Positions 10,516 through 22,265 of a stretch of 64,000 nt of DNA are shown one piece after another. Source of the stretch: Microcebus murinus (taxonomy: Eukaryota > Chordata > Mammalia > Primates > Cheirogaleidae); assembly GCF_040939455.1 (NCBI RefSeq), contig NC_134108.1, forward strand, positions 85,232,001-85,296,000, read 5' to 3'. Numbering within the stretch: position 1 is the stretch's first letter; the number at the start of each line of letters is the position of its first letter. The notes under the pieces were generated by a model that was not told where the DNA came from, did no database searches, and saw nothing but the letters and a program-made list of their open reading frames with translations. Made by a program: the position numbers and the translations under genes.

Positions 10516-12615
10516 ATAGTACCATTTTTATAAACTGTAGAAATGAGGTAAACAAAATTCATTTTTATGTGTTTCTTACTGTTGTGCATTTTGATTGTCT
10601 TTCATTCTCTACTACATGGGGGAGAAATAGCCAGGGACCTTATAAGAAAGAAAATTGAGAAGACAACTATGTTGGTGGGGCATATTTAGCTATACCAAAG
10701 GCAGCATTACCCGAAGTATAATTTTCAGTACTCAAAAACAAACTTAATTGTATGGTTAAACACATTCTATATTAGTTTTCTCTCCTAGAGACTTTTCTCC
10801 CTCCCCCTGAGAAAAGAACCCATCCGTGTTCCTGAAGCAATAAAAAAGTGTTTGTTTAATCCAAGTTTTTCATAAATAATAAGCTGTAAACCAAACATGC
10901 TACTACCCCAAATCCATTTTTTCTGGGAAAGTATGGTATTGGATCAACTCATCTCTGACTTTAGGAAATGCTGAATACTGAAAAATGTAATTTATAGAAA
11001 AAAATAATAAAAAAAAATATCACAATTGATTTTCTCATCTTTAAAACGTAGTTCAGGGAAGCAGTAGACAAGAACTGTGAGAAGCAACATGGATATAAAG
11101 TGGTAAATATAAGAGTAACAAGCTGAGGTGATATCTTCTTCTAAAGTCAGAACTACTCTATGGTCTTTGTATCATACAATTATATGTATGTGATTTATGC
11201 ATGACTTATAATTATGAATGAAACATATTTCCACTTTCCTTAGGACCTGAATTTCAATTATTCATATTACTCCTATTTTTCAAAGCATGGATAAATTATA
11301 GTTGGTTACATGTTTGAAAAAATAGGTAATCTGTATAAAATAGGATTGGACTTGAATTATACCTCCCATTGTATATTCCCTTCACAAAATGAAAAAAAAA
11401 ATGAGATAATTCCATTAGCTATTATTCTTTTCTTTTTTATATTAGTTTTCAAACATATTCTGAGCTACTATAACAGGTTTATGTCTACCTTTTAGCAACA
11501 CCATCTGTAATGTGTTGATATAATTCTATATATCTGCTAAATTTATATCAAACTGGTAGCACCATTTAATATGATGGCAAAGGAATATTTTAGTAAGTAG
11601 AATATTTAATATTATTAAATAATGTGGGTGGCAGTGTAATTTTCACCATTTTCATGACATTTGTGTTTCAAGTATTTATATTAATTTTATGTTAAAATAA
11701 TGGAACTATAATAAGCCACATGTTTTTAACTAGACATCAATATGTATGAAGACCATAAGTATGGAAATAATAATGTATACATTTTTGGATGGTGAGTATG
11801 TCAATATGACTGCAGTGCAAGATAGATATCACAGAGGAAATAAGTTTGAATAATTAATGTGGAAATCAGGCTTAAGTATAATTATATAGAATAACATGAA
11901 TCTTGAATAAGAGTAATATGAACAAATATGTTATTGAGGGAAATATTTCCAGTGGGTTTTAAATAATGATTTATATGCTAGTTTAATTTGTAGGTAAAGT
12001 AAATTCTAGTTCCCCCTAGCCAACTTTCATGGTCAAATTGTATCAACAATTAACTCTATTAGAGAGAAGATGACAAAATAATTTGTGTGAAGAGACTAAA
12101 AGAAATATTGTACCAATGACCTCTTCTCCTAATAAATAAATACTTCTAGTCACACACAAAAAAGAAATTTGCTCAATCAGTTCATGTGCCCTTAAAAAGA
12201 CAAATACAAATGTAATGGAAATGGGCTATCATTGATCTTTCTTTTTGCAGTTTCTTTGCTTTATCTTACAGTTGAAGTTAATTGGGAAATCTGTAAGCCT
12301 CTTAGGGACTGGCCTTGGCCCTCTTATATTGCAAACTCTAACCTTGCCATTTATCAGAGTGAGCTTTTAACAGGACCCTCCCAGCTCGGTCAGAAAGGTA
12401 GAGGTAGGAAGAGAACTGTGACAATGATAAATGGTAAACTTATCTTTATTGTTTCAAAACATTATATTTGGAAGATAAGAACTAGCAAAATGGAAAAAAA
12501 CAAAAATATTTATCTGGGGAAAGACTTCCATAATGGTGGCATGAATTGTTCCGCATATCCTCTCATCAGGGAAACATAAATTTAAGTGCAGAAAGTTATT
12601 TATATTAAAAAAAAT
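10516..12615. other. AT-rich DNA, nothing recognised
   Basis: No repeat or gene is recognised in these 2.1 kb. The ORF starting at 12232 follows a splice-acceptor-like 'tctttttgcag' but has no recognisable product. Confidence 0.4.
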
Positions 12616-12731
12616 ATAAGTCTCTGAAAATTTTCCTAAGGTCATACAGCAAAGGGAGAAACACTGGAGTCTCATTTTGGTAGTCAGAAAATATCTGTGG
12701 CATTTAAACCTTATCACTTCCACTGCAGCTA

Positions 12732-13188
12732 CCGTGTTTCCCCGAAAATAAGGCAGGGTCTTATATTTATTTTCCCGCAAGAAGACACCTTAGGGCTTAT
12801 TTTCAGGGGATGTGTTATTTTTTTTTTAAGTACAGTACAACAATCTACATTTATTCAAATATAGTTAAGTCGTCTTCTTCTGGAACATCATCATAACTCT
12901 CCAAACCCCAAATTCCATCCTGAATTTCTTGCGACTCTGTTTCCTTTAAAACCATTGCCCCCAATCTTTCATGTCGAGCAATAGAGCTCTCATGGGGCAG
13001 ATGAGAAGGGCTGCTTGTCTGCTTGTCTTCTTTACTGCTTAGCGATGAAATGCATGGGTTGTGCAGATAAGCTGCGTAGCCACACCCATCACTAGGTCTT
13101 ATATTCGGGGTAGGGCTTATATTGTGCAAATGCTTGGATCCTGCTAGGGCTTATTTTATAGGTAGGTCTTATTTTCAGGGAAACACAG
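12732..13188 (-). mobile_element. TA-flanked Tc1/mariner-like non-autonomous DNA element, copy 1
   Basis: The termini CCGTGTTTCCCCGAAAATAAG and its imperfect complement (ending ...TTTTCAGGGAAACACAG) form inverted repeats of about 21 bp, flanked by TA on both sides (12730-12731, 13189-13190). TA target duplication is typical of the Tc1/mariner superfamily. Subterminal sequence repeats GGGCTTATTTT/GGTCTTATTTT at least five times. The interior carries a minus-strand ORF (12851-13129). A clear second copy lies at 48310-48759. The family name is not certain. Confidence 0.85.
12851..13129 (-). pseudogene. Possible transposase C-terminal remnant with acidic tail (copy 1)
   Basis: A 92-codon open frame on the minus strand occupies most of the element's interior. 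Recognisable parts are an N-terminal IRPSDGCGYAAYLHNP, a serine-rich middle (SLSSKED), and an acidic end: residues about 69-92 read QDGIWGLESYDD...EEDDLTIFE and then stop. The copy at 48 kb preserves the same frame with the same stop position, apart from one frame break and one stop in its middle. No catalytic domain is present. I infer that it is the last part of the transposase of an autonomous parent left after an internal deletion. It could instead be fortuitous, because the frame starts inside subterminal repeat sequence. Confidence 0.45.
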
Positions 13189-13190
13189 TA

Positions 13191-13930
13191 ATTGTGACAG
13201 AAGCTCACAAAGAGGCTCCCCTCCCCTCACAGCTGCCTTTCTAGGGCTACAGTTCCACATTGAAAGGGCCAGGCCATGAGTTACTCCTAGTCCCTGCCAC
13301 TGCATTGCAAAAAGCTCTACTCCAGATAGACACAACAGAGAGGGCTGGAGCTCTCTTGCCCCACCTAGTCCCACTGATAGGCAAAGCTCTACCCCAGGTG
13401 TAGTAGGTTGAGAATACTGGAACTGAACTTCCCAAACCACAGTTAGGTCCTACAGTGGAAATCCAACATCATGGTATTTTGAAAGTTAACAAGCCCCTCT
13501 AGGCTGCACAAAGAAGTCTGGCAGCCACTAGCAACCTTTCCAAGGTGGGGCAAGCTGTGCTCCATCTAAGGCTAGTGGTTACAAAACCACTAAACACTCT
13601 GCTTGTAGAGCAGAGATAACATTCCAAGGAAAGTATGCTCCTCTATTAACCCCCAGCTTCAGTGCAGAAGGGCAGAATTTTTACCTAGGGCTAGGGCAAT
13701 GCCATATGAAGAGGGCCACCCATATTTCTGTAAGAAGAGGTGACTTTTTTGGAATAGAGCCTGAGGAAGTTTATGGCTAAGGACATGTGGAAAACATTGA
13801 AGATCTGGTATAGAATAATTAAGACGTGATAAAACAGAAGACTGGGTAGAAATTGAAAGGGGAGGAAAGTGAAAAAGAGCCCTTCTAGGGTTGAAGAAAG
13901 CCTCAAGCCTAACAAAACCAGTCTTTTTTC
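13191..13930. other. Relatively GC-rich unassigned block, possible L1 5' UTR-like sequence
   Basis: This stretch is richer in G and C than its surroundings and starts immediately after the DNA element. Phrases such as 'cccaggtgtagtaggttgag' recall old L1 5' UTRs, but I cannot place it firmly. The minus-strand ORFs at 13156-13440 show no known domain. Confidence 0.3.
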
Positions 13931-14189
13931 AAAGAGACTTACCTTTAATTAGATCAGAGTGTTGAAACAAGAGATTATCATATACCGGTAGCAAAGAATA
14001 ACTCCTGGGTGTGATACCAATAATGGCTGCTGCTTCCCTATTTTTAATAGTCTAATAGAGTCATGGTGCAGATAATCCAGTTAAATGTTTATTACAAAAT
14101 ATTATCTATAGGAATTTTTTTGACCAATACAATATTTTCTCTAATTCACTTTCTATTTTATTTTCAACATTTTACTCATTCGCTTATTC

Positions 14190-14290
14190 GTTTTTAATTG
14201 ACAAGTATAAATTGCATACATTTATCATGTATAACATGTTGTTTTGAAGTATGTATTCATTATGAAATGGCTAAATTGCCTTTTCAAGAA
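14190..14290 (-). mobile_element. L1 3' UTR fragment, antisense
   Basis: 'ttaattgacaagtataaatt', 'atcatgtataacatgttgtt' and 'gaaatggctaaattg' match the antisense 3' UTR segment of L1M/L1P elements. The sense counterpart of the same segment occurs at about 57,040-57,115. Confidence 0.65.
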
Positions 14291-15404
14291 AAAGTGTTCG
14301 GAAAGCAGAGGAGTCAATATCTTGTTCAAGACAGTCCCTAAAATACAAGCTGACACTCGATTTACTCTTTCTCTGTCTGAGCAAGATTAGATAATCACAT
14401 ACAGAACCTTACAAAATATCTTCCATCTGTTTGGAAAGAATCAGTCAAGGGTAGAATCATAAATATAGAACATAAGAAGGGAGGGAAAGTTATTTCTAGG
14501 ACTCCTTTAACTGATAAGGTACAATGTATTGTGGATGGAAACTCTGTAAATAGCAGTTCTATCAGAGCGGAAATTGCAGATATGAATTGTTATAAATAAA
14601 TAATTGCAAAATGAAATGTTTGTAAAAATGAGGCCAAGGGTAAACAGAAAATTAGGTGAGTCTTGGTGAAAAAAAAAACAAAAAACAGATCTGGAGTGGA
14701 TAATGAGTGTTGATATACACCCAGCTCTGAGGTATTTATTAACTTCTTTTTGTTACTGACCCTCTAATGCAAAATAGGAGTAGAATGCAAGCCTATACTT
14801 AACCATAGAAGCATGATGGGAAATGTCACTAAAAATACAAAATAATAGTAGCAATCATATGTGTAATACAAAAGAAAGGTTTTACAGTGATTAGCTTTGA
14901 AAAAAGTAGTGAAATCATTGAGGCATATTTATAGTAGACAAAACATTTTTTTCCTATTAAATGTAGATGAAACTATACCACTGAAGTCAATATTATAGGG
15001 TGTTATAAAGCATATTTTTGGTAGCCACAAACCATTAGCTGCCAAAATAAAGCTGTCATAATTTTCATTTTACTGGTTTGATATTTAACTTGTAATTTAG
15101 GTTATGATATAATTGAGTATGTATGCCTAAGAAATGCATGCCTAATTTTTTGTATCTTTTATAACATCATAGAAATTCTGGTAATATAGGATGCTAAAGA
15201 ATTTTTCCCTTTAAAGAGCCATTAATCATATGTAAGAAATGCTGGTATGGTGCAAACTAACCAATTACTACTACTACTAATAATAATATGTATTACAAAA
15301 TAATATGTATATCTTTATTACTTAGGAGATACACACATAATTCAAATAACAAGCAAAATTTTACTAAATAATCTAGATGGTAAATTACCGAGAATCATTT
15401 TATT
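14291..15404. other. AT-rich DNA, nothing recognised
   Basis: No repeat or coding signal is recognised. Confidence 0.45.
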
Positions 15405-15535
15405 TTGCCATTTTACACTATTGAAGCTCAAACCCTGAAGATTAGGGATTTGCCTGGTAATAAAAATTGTTATAAAAGTGCTGGAATTAGAACCTACATC
15501 TCCTAATTCATAGTTCAATTTCTTACTATAGCTGT
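15405..15535 (-). mobile_element. MIR SINE fragment, antisense
   Basis: 'ccattttacactattgaagc', 'gatttgcctggtaataaaaa' and 'gctggaattagaacctacat' follow the antisense MIR order (ccattttacagatgaggaaa / ttgcccaaggtcacacagc / gccgggattcgaaccca). Confidence 0.6.
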
Positions 15536-16084
15536 CAGTTTGTTCCTCTTGGCATTATGAACTATATAAAAAGGAAACATGATATGTGAAATAATTATAG
15601 TATAAAATTGCTAAACCTTCATACCAACTACTTTTGTTATGGCTTTTTCCCTTATGGTGTCTTATTATGCAGTTTAGCCACATATTTTCATTGCACATTT
15701 ATACATCCCACTCTTCAGAATGTCATATATATTCCATTTATTTCAATTTACTTCCTCTAGATTAAATGTGGCTCAGTCACAGTACGATTGAGGATGACAA
15801 CCTCTCTGCATGTTTATGAGAAACTTGAACAATGTAAATCAGTTATACTATCATGTTAAAGAATGAAGTCTTAATATCCTCTGTAATAATAGCACTACAA
15901 AATTCTCCACCAGTACTTTAAGGCAGAGTCTGGCTCAAGCTCACATTCTGAATACTTCTTTGCAATGCTAGCTGACATATCTTGGTTTCTATGACAATTT
16001 GAATGCCACAAAGATGGGCTTTAATGAACCTTAAAATATCCTGCACCCACCCCTAGTATGGCTTTAGCCATTATGAACTATTTT
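15536..16084. other. Unassigned DNA
   Basis: Nothing recognised. Confidence 0.4.
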
Positions 16085-16470
16085 TAGTTATTTTAATATA
16101 CCATGCTCCAAATTCCTCTATGACTTTATTCTGTATCCTTACTTGCATGAATTCCTACCCAATCCACTTCTAATTTTCTATTAAATGCCTGCATTCCTGT
16201 TAAGACATCAAATGCTACCAGCCATGTAGGTCTTCTCTAACTCCTAAAAGTCCAAATTATGGGTTTCCTTTTCTTTGGCATCAAAATATCTTCCACAGAT
16301 ACCTTCAAATTACACCTACATTTTGTATATATCTATCCTTACTGACCAAATAAATTCTGTATTTTGTGTGTTCTTGTATCTATATGTTGCATAAGACTAT
16401 AAACTCTTTGATGTTAGATACTGTATCTCATTCATCTTGGCATTTCTAGTGCCTTATTGTAGTGACTGGT
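16085..16470 (+). mobile_element. L2 LINE 3' fragment
   Basis: It ends in the L2 3' signature: 'aagactataaactctttgat', 'gatactgtatctcattcatc' and 'catttctagtgccttattgt'. Upstream text ('ttaagacatcaaatgctacc') fits the preceding L2 segment. Old and heavily diverged. Confidence 0.65.
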
Positions 16471-16599
16471 AAAAATATCACAAATTAATCTGACTCAAAT
16501 TTGTAAAATCTATTTTAATGCTCTAGAAATGATGATTTTCAACCTTGAGCTCCAAAAGTTACATCATTTATCATAGGTAGAAATTAATTATGTCTACAC

Positions 16600-18055
16600 A
16601 GCCTTTACTGATAAGGAGGACGTTTTTCCTCAAGGATAGCAGGTAAAGAAATCTGGGACCTTGATTGTCTGTGACTCAGATCCCTGGTAAAGTGGAAGTT
16701 TCATGCTGAAAGGAGCAAGACAAAAAGATCACCTCCACCCCTTTCCCACTCTTAGAGCAGGAGTATCACTTTGGGAAAAGTAGCTTTCTTCCCCCAGCTT
16801 TTGTGCAGTGGCAGGAGCTTCTGCCCATAGGAGAGGCTGGCCACAGGATAAAGAATTCTGTAGTGTTTCCTGAAAGGACTGACTTTACTTGGAACAAAGA
16901 GTAGAGAACTCCATGCCTAAGGGCATTGTCAAAAATAATGGATATTTTGGTGGACAGCAATAAAAAAGAGGCTAGTAGATCCATGATATAAGCAAAATAA
17001 TACACCAGACAGAAATATGATAGAATCAGAGAGAGAGAGAGAGAGAGACAGCCCAGAATGGTCCCTCTAGGATTACAATCAACTCTGGGGTTCTGGAAGG
17101 CTGCATGCATGTGCTGGATTGCACTCACTCAGAAGAAATCTAAATAAGATGAGGGGTAGAAATGAAAACATTCTCCTAGCCACATGCTGAATCATCAACA
17201 CAGGTTAAAAGCCTTAAGCTCATAAGGGGTTTAAACACAACTTCTAAAGAAACTCTGACTGCAGTTAGTTTTCCTGCCACAGGTGTGGCTTCTAAAGTTA
17301 AGCGTAAAGACAAAATAGAACATCCTCAGCGTTCTGGAATGCTATGCACATGTCCAAGGCCACCCCCTCTAAAGCATGATCAGAAAAGAAACCTTCAAGC
17401 TAATAGTCCAAGGAATGGACTCAATTAGCTTGACTGTGAAGCAAACCAACATTAACTCCCTGAATGATGTTTGCAGCCTCCAACTCACATGCACATCCAA
17501 CAGTAAAAGGTTAAAAGTCAAACTGGCTAAGAGGGACTTAAGCACAACTTTTCATCAATAATGGCTATATCCATCTAGGAGTTTGTCCCTGGACATCACT
17601 ATAAGGAAAATATTCTTCACAGAGTTAATTCAGGCAGGTCACTAAACAAAAAAATGACCAAACAACAGCAATCGCTACCATCAGTTGAAGGGGGGGTGGT
17701 GGTGGGTTGTGTGTGTATTTAGAGGTGCTCCAACATATTACCTAAAATGTTCATTTTGTAACAACAGCAAAAATGACACATGCAATGAAATAAGAAAATG
17801 TGACCCATACACAGGATAAAAGCAAACAGTAGAAACTGCCTTTGAAGGGACTTAGTGGATTTAGCCAACAAAGACTTCAAAGCAGCTATTATATTTAAAG
17901 AACTAAAGGCAACTAAGATTAAATAATTAAAGGAAGGCATGATGTCAATGTCTTATCAAATTCGGTATATGAATGAGATAGCTGTTATAAAAAAGATTAA
18001 GGATTTTTTTAGATGACAGGTATAATAATTGAAAAATTCACCAGAGGGGCTCAAC
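16600..18055 (+). mobile_element. Old L1 5' UTR and start of ORF1, sense
   Basis: The run 'ctgaatcatcaacacaggtt', 'gaaactctgactgcagttag', 'ggaatggactcaattagctt', 'gtccctggacatcactataa' and 'ggcaggtcactaaacaaa' is the L1M 5' UTR order. From about 17,770 the ORF1 start follows ('gacacatgcaatgaaataag', 'gtgacccatacacaggataa', then a coding trace like DFKAAI.FKELK). Frames are broken by stops and indels. A short (GA)n lies at 17,030-17,048. Confidence 0.7.
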
Positions 18056-18225
18056 AGTACGGACATACGCGATAATATTGTTGGATCTTGAAAACATGCT
18101 AAGCGAAAAAACAAGTCAAAAACACCATATATAATATGATTCTAGTTATATGAAAAGTCCAGAATAGCAGATGTTTATAGACAGAAATAGATTAGTGATT
18201 GCCTAGGACTTTGAGGGGTATTATG
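18056..18225 (+). mobile_element. L1 3'-region fragment, sense
   Basis: 'ttggatcttgaaaacatgct', 'atgattctagttatatgaaa' and 'gattagtgattgcctaggac' match the L1M segment spanning the end of ORF2 and the 3' UTR. It abuts the ORF1 start of the preceding fragment, so either about 4 kb of L1 was deleted or two L1s are joined here. Confidence 0.6.
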
Positions 18226-18345
18226 TGTTAAATTGTGACCCCAATTCATATGTTCTAATTCCCAGGACCTTATAATATGGACTTATATAGAAATAGTAAA
18301 TGTAGTATCCTAGATAGGAAATGTAGTATCCTTACGACAGTAAGT
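18226..18345 (+). mobile_element. MaLR LTR fragment (MLT1/MST-like), sense
   Basis: 'ttaaattgtgaccccaattc' followed by 'atatgttctaattcccagga' resembles the 5' end of MaLR LTRs (aattgtgtcccccaaaattc / atatgttgaagtcctaaccc). It ends in a small tandem duplication, 'aaatgtagtatcct', near 18,297-18,332. Confidence 0.5.
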
Positions 18346-18530
18346 AAAAACTAAGTAAAGCCACATAAAGTATGGACTTCAGTTTATAATAATGAATCAC
18401 TATTATTTCATTAGTTGTGAGAAATATACTAAGATAATAAGAAGATAAACTTGGTGTGAGGTATATGGAAACTCTGAAATCTTTGCAACTTTCCAGTAAC
18501 TCTAATACTTCCCTGAAATAAAATTTATTT
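18346..18530 (+). mobile_element. L1 3' UTR fragment, sense
   Basis: 'aaagtatggacttcagttta', 'tttcattagttgtgagaaat', 'gaggtatatggaaactctga' and the final 'ccctgaaataaaattta' follow the order of an L1M 3' UTR end (aactatggactttgggtgat ... aactgctctaaaaaataaa). Confidence 0.55.
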
Positions 18531-19755
18531 TATGAATGAGGCTGGGGAATGAAAGAAAGGGGAGATTATCCTGAATAATGTAGAACTTGTTAAAGAATTT
18601 GGACTTTAAGAATTTTGGAAAATAATTTAAATACTTAAATTATAAGAAAGTAACAATCATGTTTGAGGAGCCTATTAATACAGAGAGGAGATCACAGTAT
18701 TTTTTAGGCAGTATTTATAGTAATTACCTCCTCTCTCAAGTACCACAAATTTGATTTAATGGGAAATAAAATCTTAACTTTGTTACTGTCTTTAGTAATT
18801 TAATGAGAGTGGATATTTTCTTTTTGGATGTTATATCCATATCCACAGTTCTGCTAGCTCAAGCTATGCAATGATGCACACACACACATACACACACAAA
18901 GGCGTTCACATGAAACTTATATCTGATTGTTTAGAGAGATGTCTGTTGGAACTTCAGAAAAAAGAAAGTTGAGAAACCATATAATTTTTCATATTTTTTA
19001 TAAACCTTATGTGCTGCATTTTATAGATAAATACACAATATTTGTAAAAGAAATATAAACACTTAAATAGTGTCTTGAGACAATATTGGCATTGTCTACA
19101 TTGCCATATAGATTGGATTTACTATTAATGATTGCTACATGAGATTTTCAGCTTAATCTCAGGAGAAACTCTTTTATTCTTTCAACCACAGTACTTTGGA
19201 GCTATTCATATTGCCACTTGCTTTCTCTTGATTTAAGTATGCCTTTCATTTTAGAATCAAATGACTACATAATTTCAGATTCCTTGGTAACTAAAGATTT
19301 TAAGGAATTATAAATATATCCTGTGACCAGAGTCTTTCAAGGTGACTTCTTTTCACTAAGAAGATAATCAACAAATATTTATTATTCTAATTATGTAGAA
19401 GAAAAATTTGCCTGGACATATAACTTCCTTACAGCTTGATAGTAAATTCATACTTTGTCCTTCATCTACTTTTATATTCATAGTCAAGACAGGAAAAAAA
19501 AAAGAAATCTATGATACTCATAGGCTTCATTGAATTTGAGTCTACATGATGATTTTCTCTGGAAACATGAGAAAATATAATTTAGTAATTAGGTAAAGAG
19601 TCATCCATAATCATCTCTTTTGAAAAAATACCATAAGGGTAGAGTTTATACAGATCAATTTTAGAATTTAAAATGTTTTAATCAGTGGACTTCATTTAAA
19701 TAAATAAGTATACAATTTTGAAGTGAGATTCTTATTTATTTTCCCTATAAAATAT
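18531..19755. other. AT-rich DNA with a short (CA)n
   Basis: Apart from a short (CA)n at about 18,878-18,899, nothing is recognised. Confidence 0.45.
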
Positions 19756-19756
19756 A

Positions 19757-19880
19757 CATTTTTGTTTTCCTTAAATGTTGTCAATATAAGTGAAAAATTA
19801 CTTACCAAGTATATATTCATTTTTTGTTTTCCTTAAATATTTTGCCAGTACAAGTAAAATATCGCTTAACCTGTACAACA
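19757..19880 (+). repeat. Diverged tandem duplication, ~63-bp unit
   Basis: 'tttttgttttccttaaatgt' near 19,757 recurs as 'ttttttgttttccttaaata' near 19,821. The similar order then continues (caatataagtgaaaaattac... versus cagtacaagtaaaatatcgc...). Two copies with obvious point and indel differences. Confidence 0.7.
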
Positions 19881-19987
19881 GTTAATTACAAGTTAGTCAC
19901 TGGCCTGTACAATAATTATTTTTTTCCAAAATAGTGATAGCTTTGATACACATAATACTACTGCAAATTTCTAAAAATCTGCTTGTA

Positions 19988-20027
19988 TAAATGATAGATA
20001 TTCCAGGAAAATGATAGATATTCCAGG
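19988..20027 (+). repeat. 20-bp perfect tandem duplication
   Basis: 'atgatagatattccagg' occurs twice, separated by 'aaa', in the run following 'gcttgtataa'. Confidence 0.9.
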
Positions 20028-20029
20028 CC

Positions 20030-20990
20030 TTACTCCCTAAAAAAGATATGACTGGAAAGAACAAGATTGTCCACATTGTAGCTCTGAAGCATGTGAAATT
20101 TGAAAGTAGGCCCTCCACATGTGAGATAGGCCCTTTGTTCAAATTTACACATTCTAGTAAATAGAGACATAAAAATAAAATTTACATTGTTAATGATCAC
20201 ATTTGACCAAAATAGTGAATTTTGCTACAGGAAAAAATTTTTAAGCAATAAGTATTAGCAATTTATGTTAAACTGAAGAAGAGGTATTAAACTTTATGGT
20301 ATTATATGAAAATAGTCCTTTGGGGAAAGCATGAGTAATTGTATTAATATATTTACCCTATTAGGTGGTTATTAAACCCATGTAGATGATTCTAAGTGCT
20401 CTACTACTCATCAATTATTTTTATTTTTTTTTTCTATTTTGGATTTAAAATCTGTCCAGTTATGGAACAAAATACAAAAACACAATGCAATTAATCTAGG
20501 AGAAAATTATATGAGAGTAAAGAAAAGGCAAGAACTGTGACTCATTCTGTTAAGAACTTGATGGCTTAATTTATCTTTAGATTGCTTCTATTGTGTTATT
20601 AGAACAGATGTTTAAACTGCAAGTAGCCTGTGATGCATTCTACCCTTTATTACTCAAGTGGTTATTGTACAAATATTCTCTTTTCATAGTTCATTGATCC
20701 CCATACTTTCTAACAATCTGTCAACCTTCCCCTACTTCTCATTTCTCCTTATTACTTAGATTAAATGGCAGATCATTTTAGCAACACTCTCCTAAGACCT
20801 CTTGATGATTTATGGGTGTGTCACAGATCTTTGGCAAAACCCTGCTGTCCACTTTTTTCTGTGCCTTCAATTGGGCAATTACACAAAACTGTATTGCTTC
20901 AGAATAAAGTAGAATGATCTTGCAGTAAATCTGTGAATTTCAATCTAAAGTGCACACAGCAAACTGCCCAGATATAGTACTAGGCTTCTC
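20030..20990. other. Unassigned DNA
   Basis: No repeat is recognised with confidence. The part from 20,690 to 20,960 is slightly less AT-rich. Confidence 0.4.
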
Positions 20991-21039
20991 AGTTTCATTC
21001 ATTCTCACTTTCTACAACATTTTATTTTTCATTAGCATT

Positions 21040-21800
21040 CTCTTATAATTCATTTTACTTTTGGAATAGTAGTAATACCCCCAATTTCATTCTTTATTTT
21101 AGTAATTTGAGTATTTTCTGTTTTTTTTTTCTTAGTCTAGCTAAAAGTTTGCCAATTTTTCTATTCTTTTGAAAGAACGAATTTTTAGGTTCTTTTATTT
21201 CTCCTTATTATTTTTCAATTCTTTATTCCATTTATCTCCACTCTAATCTTCATCACTTCCTTCCTTCTAACTTTGTGTTTAATTTGTTCTTTTCCTAGTT
21301 CCTTAAGGTATAATATTAAGTTAGTGTTTGAGAAATTTCTTCTTTTTTAATGTAATTACTTATTGCTATAAACTTCCATCTGAGTATTCCTTTCCTGCAT
21401 TCCATAAGTTTTGAGATATTGTGGGTTTTTTTTTTTTTTTTTCATTTTTCTTAACACCTTTTTTTTTTTGTAATTTACCTTGTGATTTCTCTTTTGACCC
21501 AATGGTTGTTTAAGAATGTGTCATTTAATTTCCACACATTTGTGACCTCTCACCTTTCCTTTTGTCATTGATTTCTATACTCATTTCACTGTGGTGGTCA
21601 AAAATGATAGTTTGTATGATTTCAATTTTTTAAATACATTGAGACTTTTGTGGCCTAACATGTGTTTGATCATAAAGAACGTTCCATGTAAACTTAATAA
21701 ATATTTGTATTTTACTGTTGTGTTTTGCTATTGTTGAATGAAGTAGCCCCTATATGTCTGCCAGTTTTAGTCAGTTAGTAGTGTTTCTCAAGTTGCCTTG
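21040..21800 (-). mobile_element. L1 ORF2 fragment, antisense
   Basis: Antisense L1 ORF2 landmarks in order: 'cttagtctagctaaaagttt', 'ttctccttattatttttcaa', 'tcctgcattccataagtttt', 'gacccaatggttgtttaaga', 'gacttttgtggcctaacatg' and 'gaacgttccatgtaaac'. Neither end of L1 is present. Several long T-runs (21,121-21,130 and 21,427-21,442) interrupt it. No frame is open. Confidence 0.8.
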
Positions 21801-22265
21801 TGGGCAGATTTATTGTGCACTGGTCACCAGCTGTCTGAGTCGGGTGAGACAGAACACCCATGCATGCAACAAGTTACCTAAAGTGAGTGTATTACTTACA
21901 GATAGGCAGAAAGAGGCAATGAAACCCTAGGATTTATTGTGAGCTCATCCCCCAAGACTCAGGACAGCTGCCTAGGTTGGATAGTCTCATTTGTGCACGC
22001 CAAACTTTTACCATAGCCGAGGGACTCTGGAAAGCACCCTGCCAGTTTCCTTTTTTAGCCTCTTTCTTCCCATGCTTCTCAATCTCTCTGCTCCTTCCTC
22101 TGAATATCATCACTTGTTCCAAACATCTGTTGTTAGTATATTTTCCTATAAATGCTTTTGCCAAATGTCTTTTCAGGACCTGAGAATATTCCTCAGCAGG
22201 TGAAACAAAGGCAACCCCCTGATCCAATTCCACTGGGGTCCACCAAACATGTCATATCACACACT
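21801..22265 (-). mobile_element. Candidate solo LTR or other unnamed repeat
   Basis: Read on the minus strand the block starts TGTGATATGACATG, contains GC-rich promoter-like sequence, and ends with an AATAAA signal shortly before CTGCCCACA. This gives TG...CA ends and about 460 bp, the architecture of a retroviral-type LTR. I could not find a convincing target-site duplication and do not recognise the family. A 99-codon minus-strand ORF (21,934-22,233) has no known domain and may be fortuitous. Confidence 0.35.

Noticed and set aside
12232..12579. 115-codon ORF after a splice-acceptor-like tctttttgcag
   Set aside because: No recognisable domain. It spans low-complexity lysine/asparagine-rich codons, and no matching splice donor or neighbouring exon is visible.
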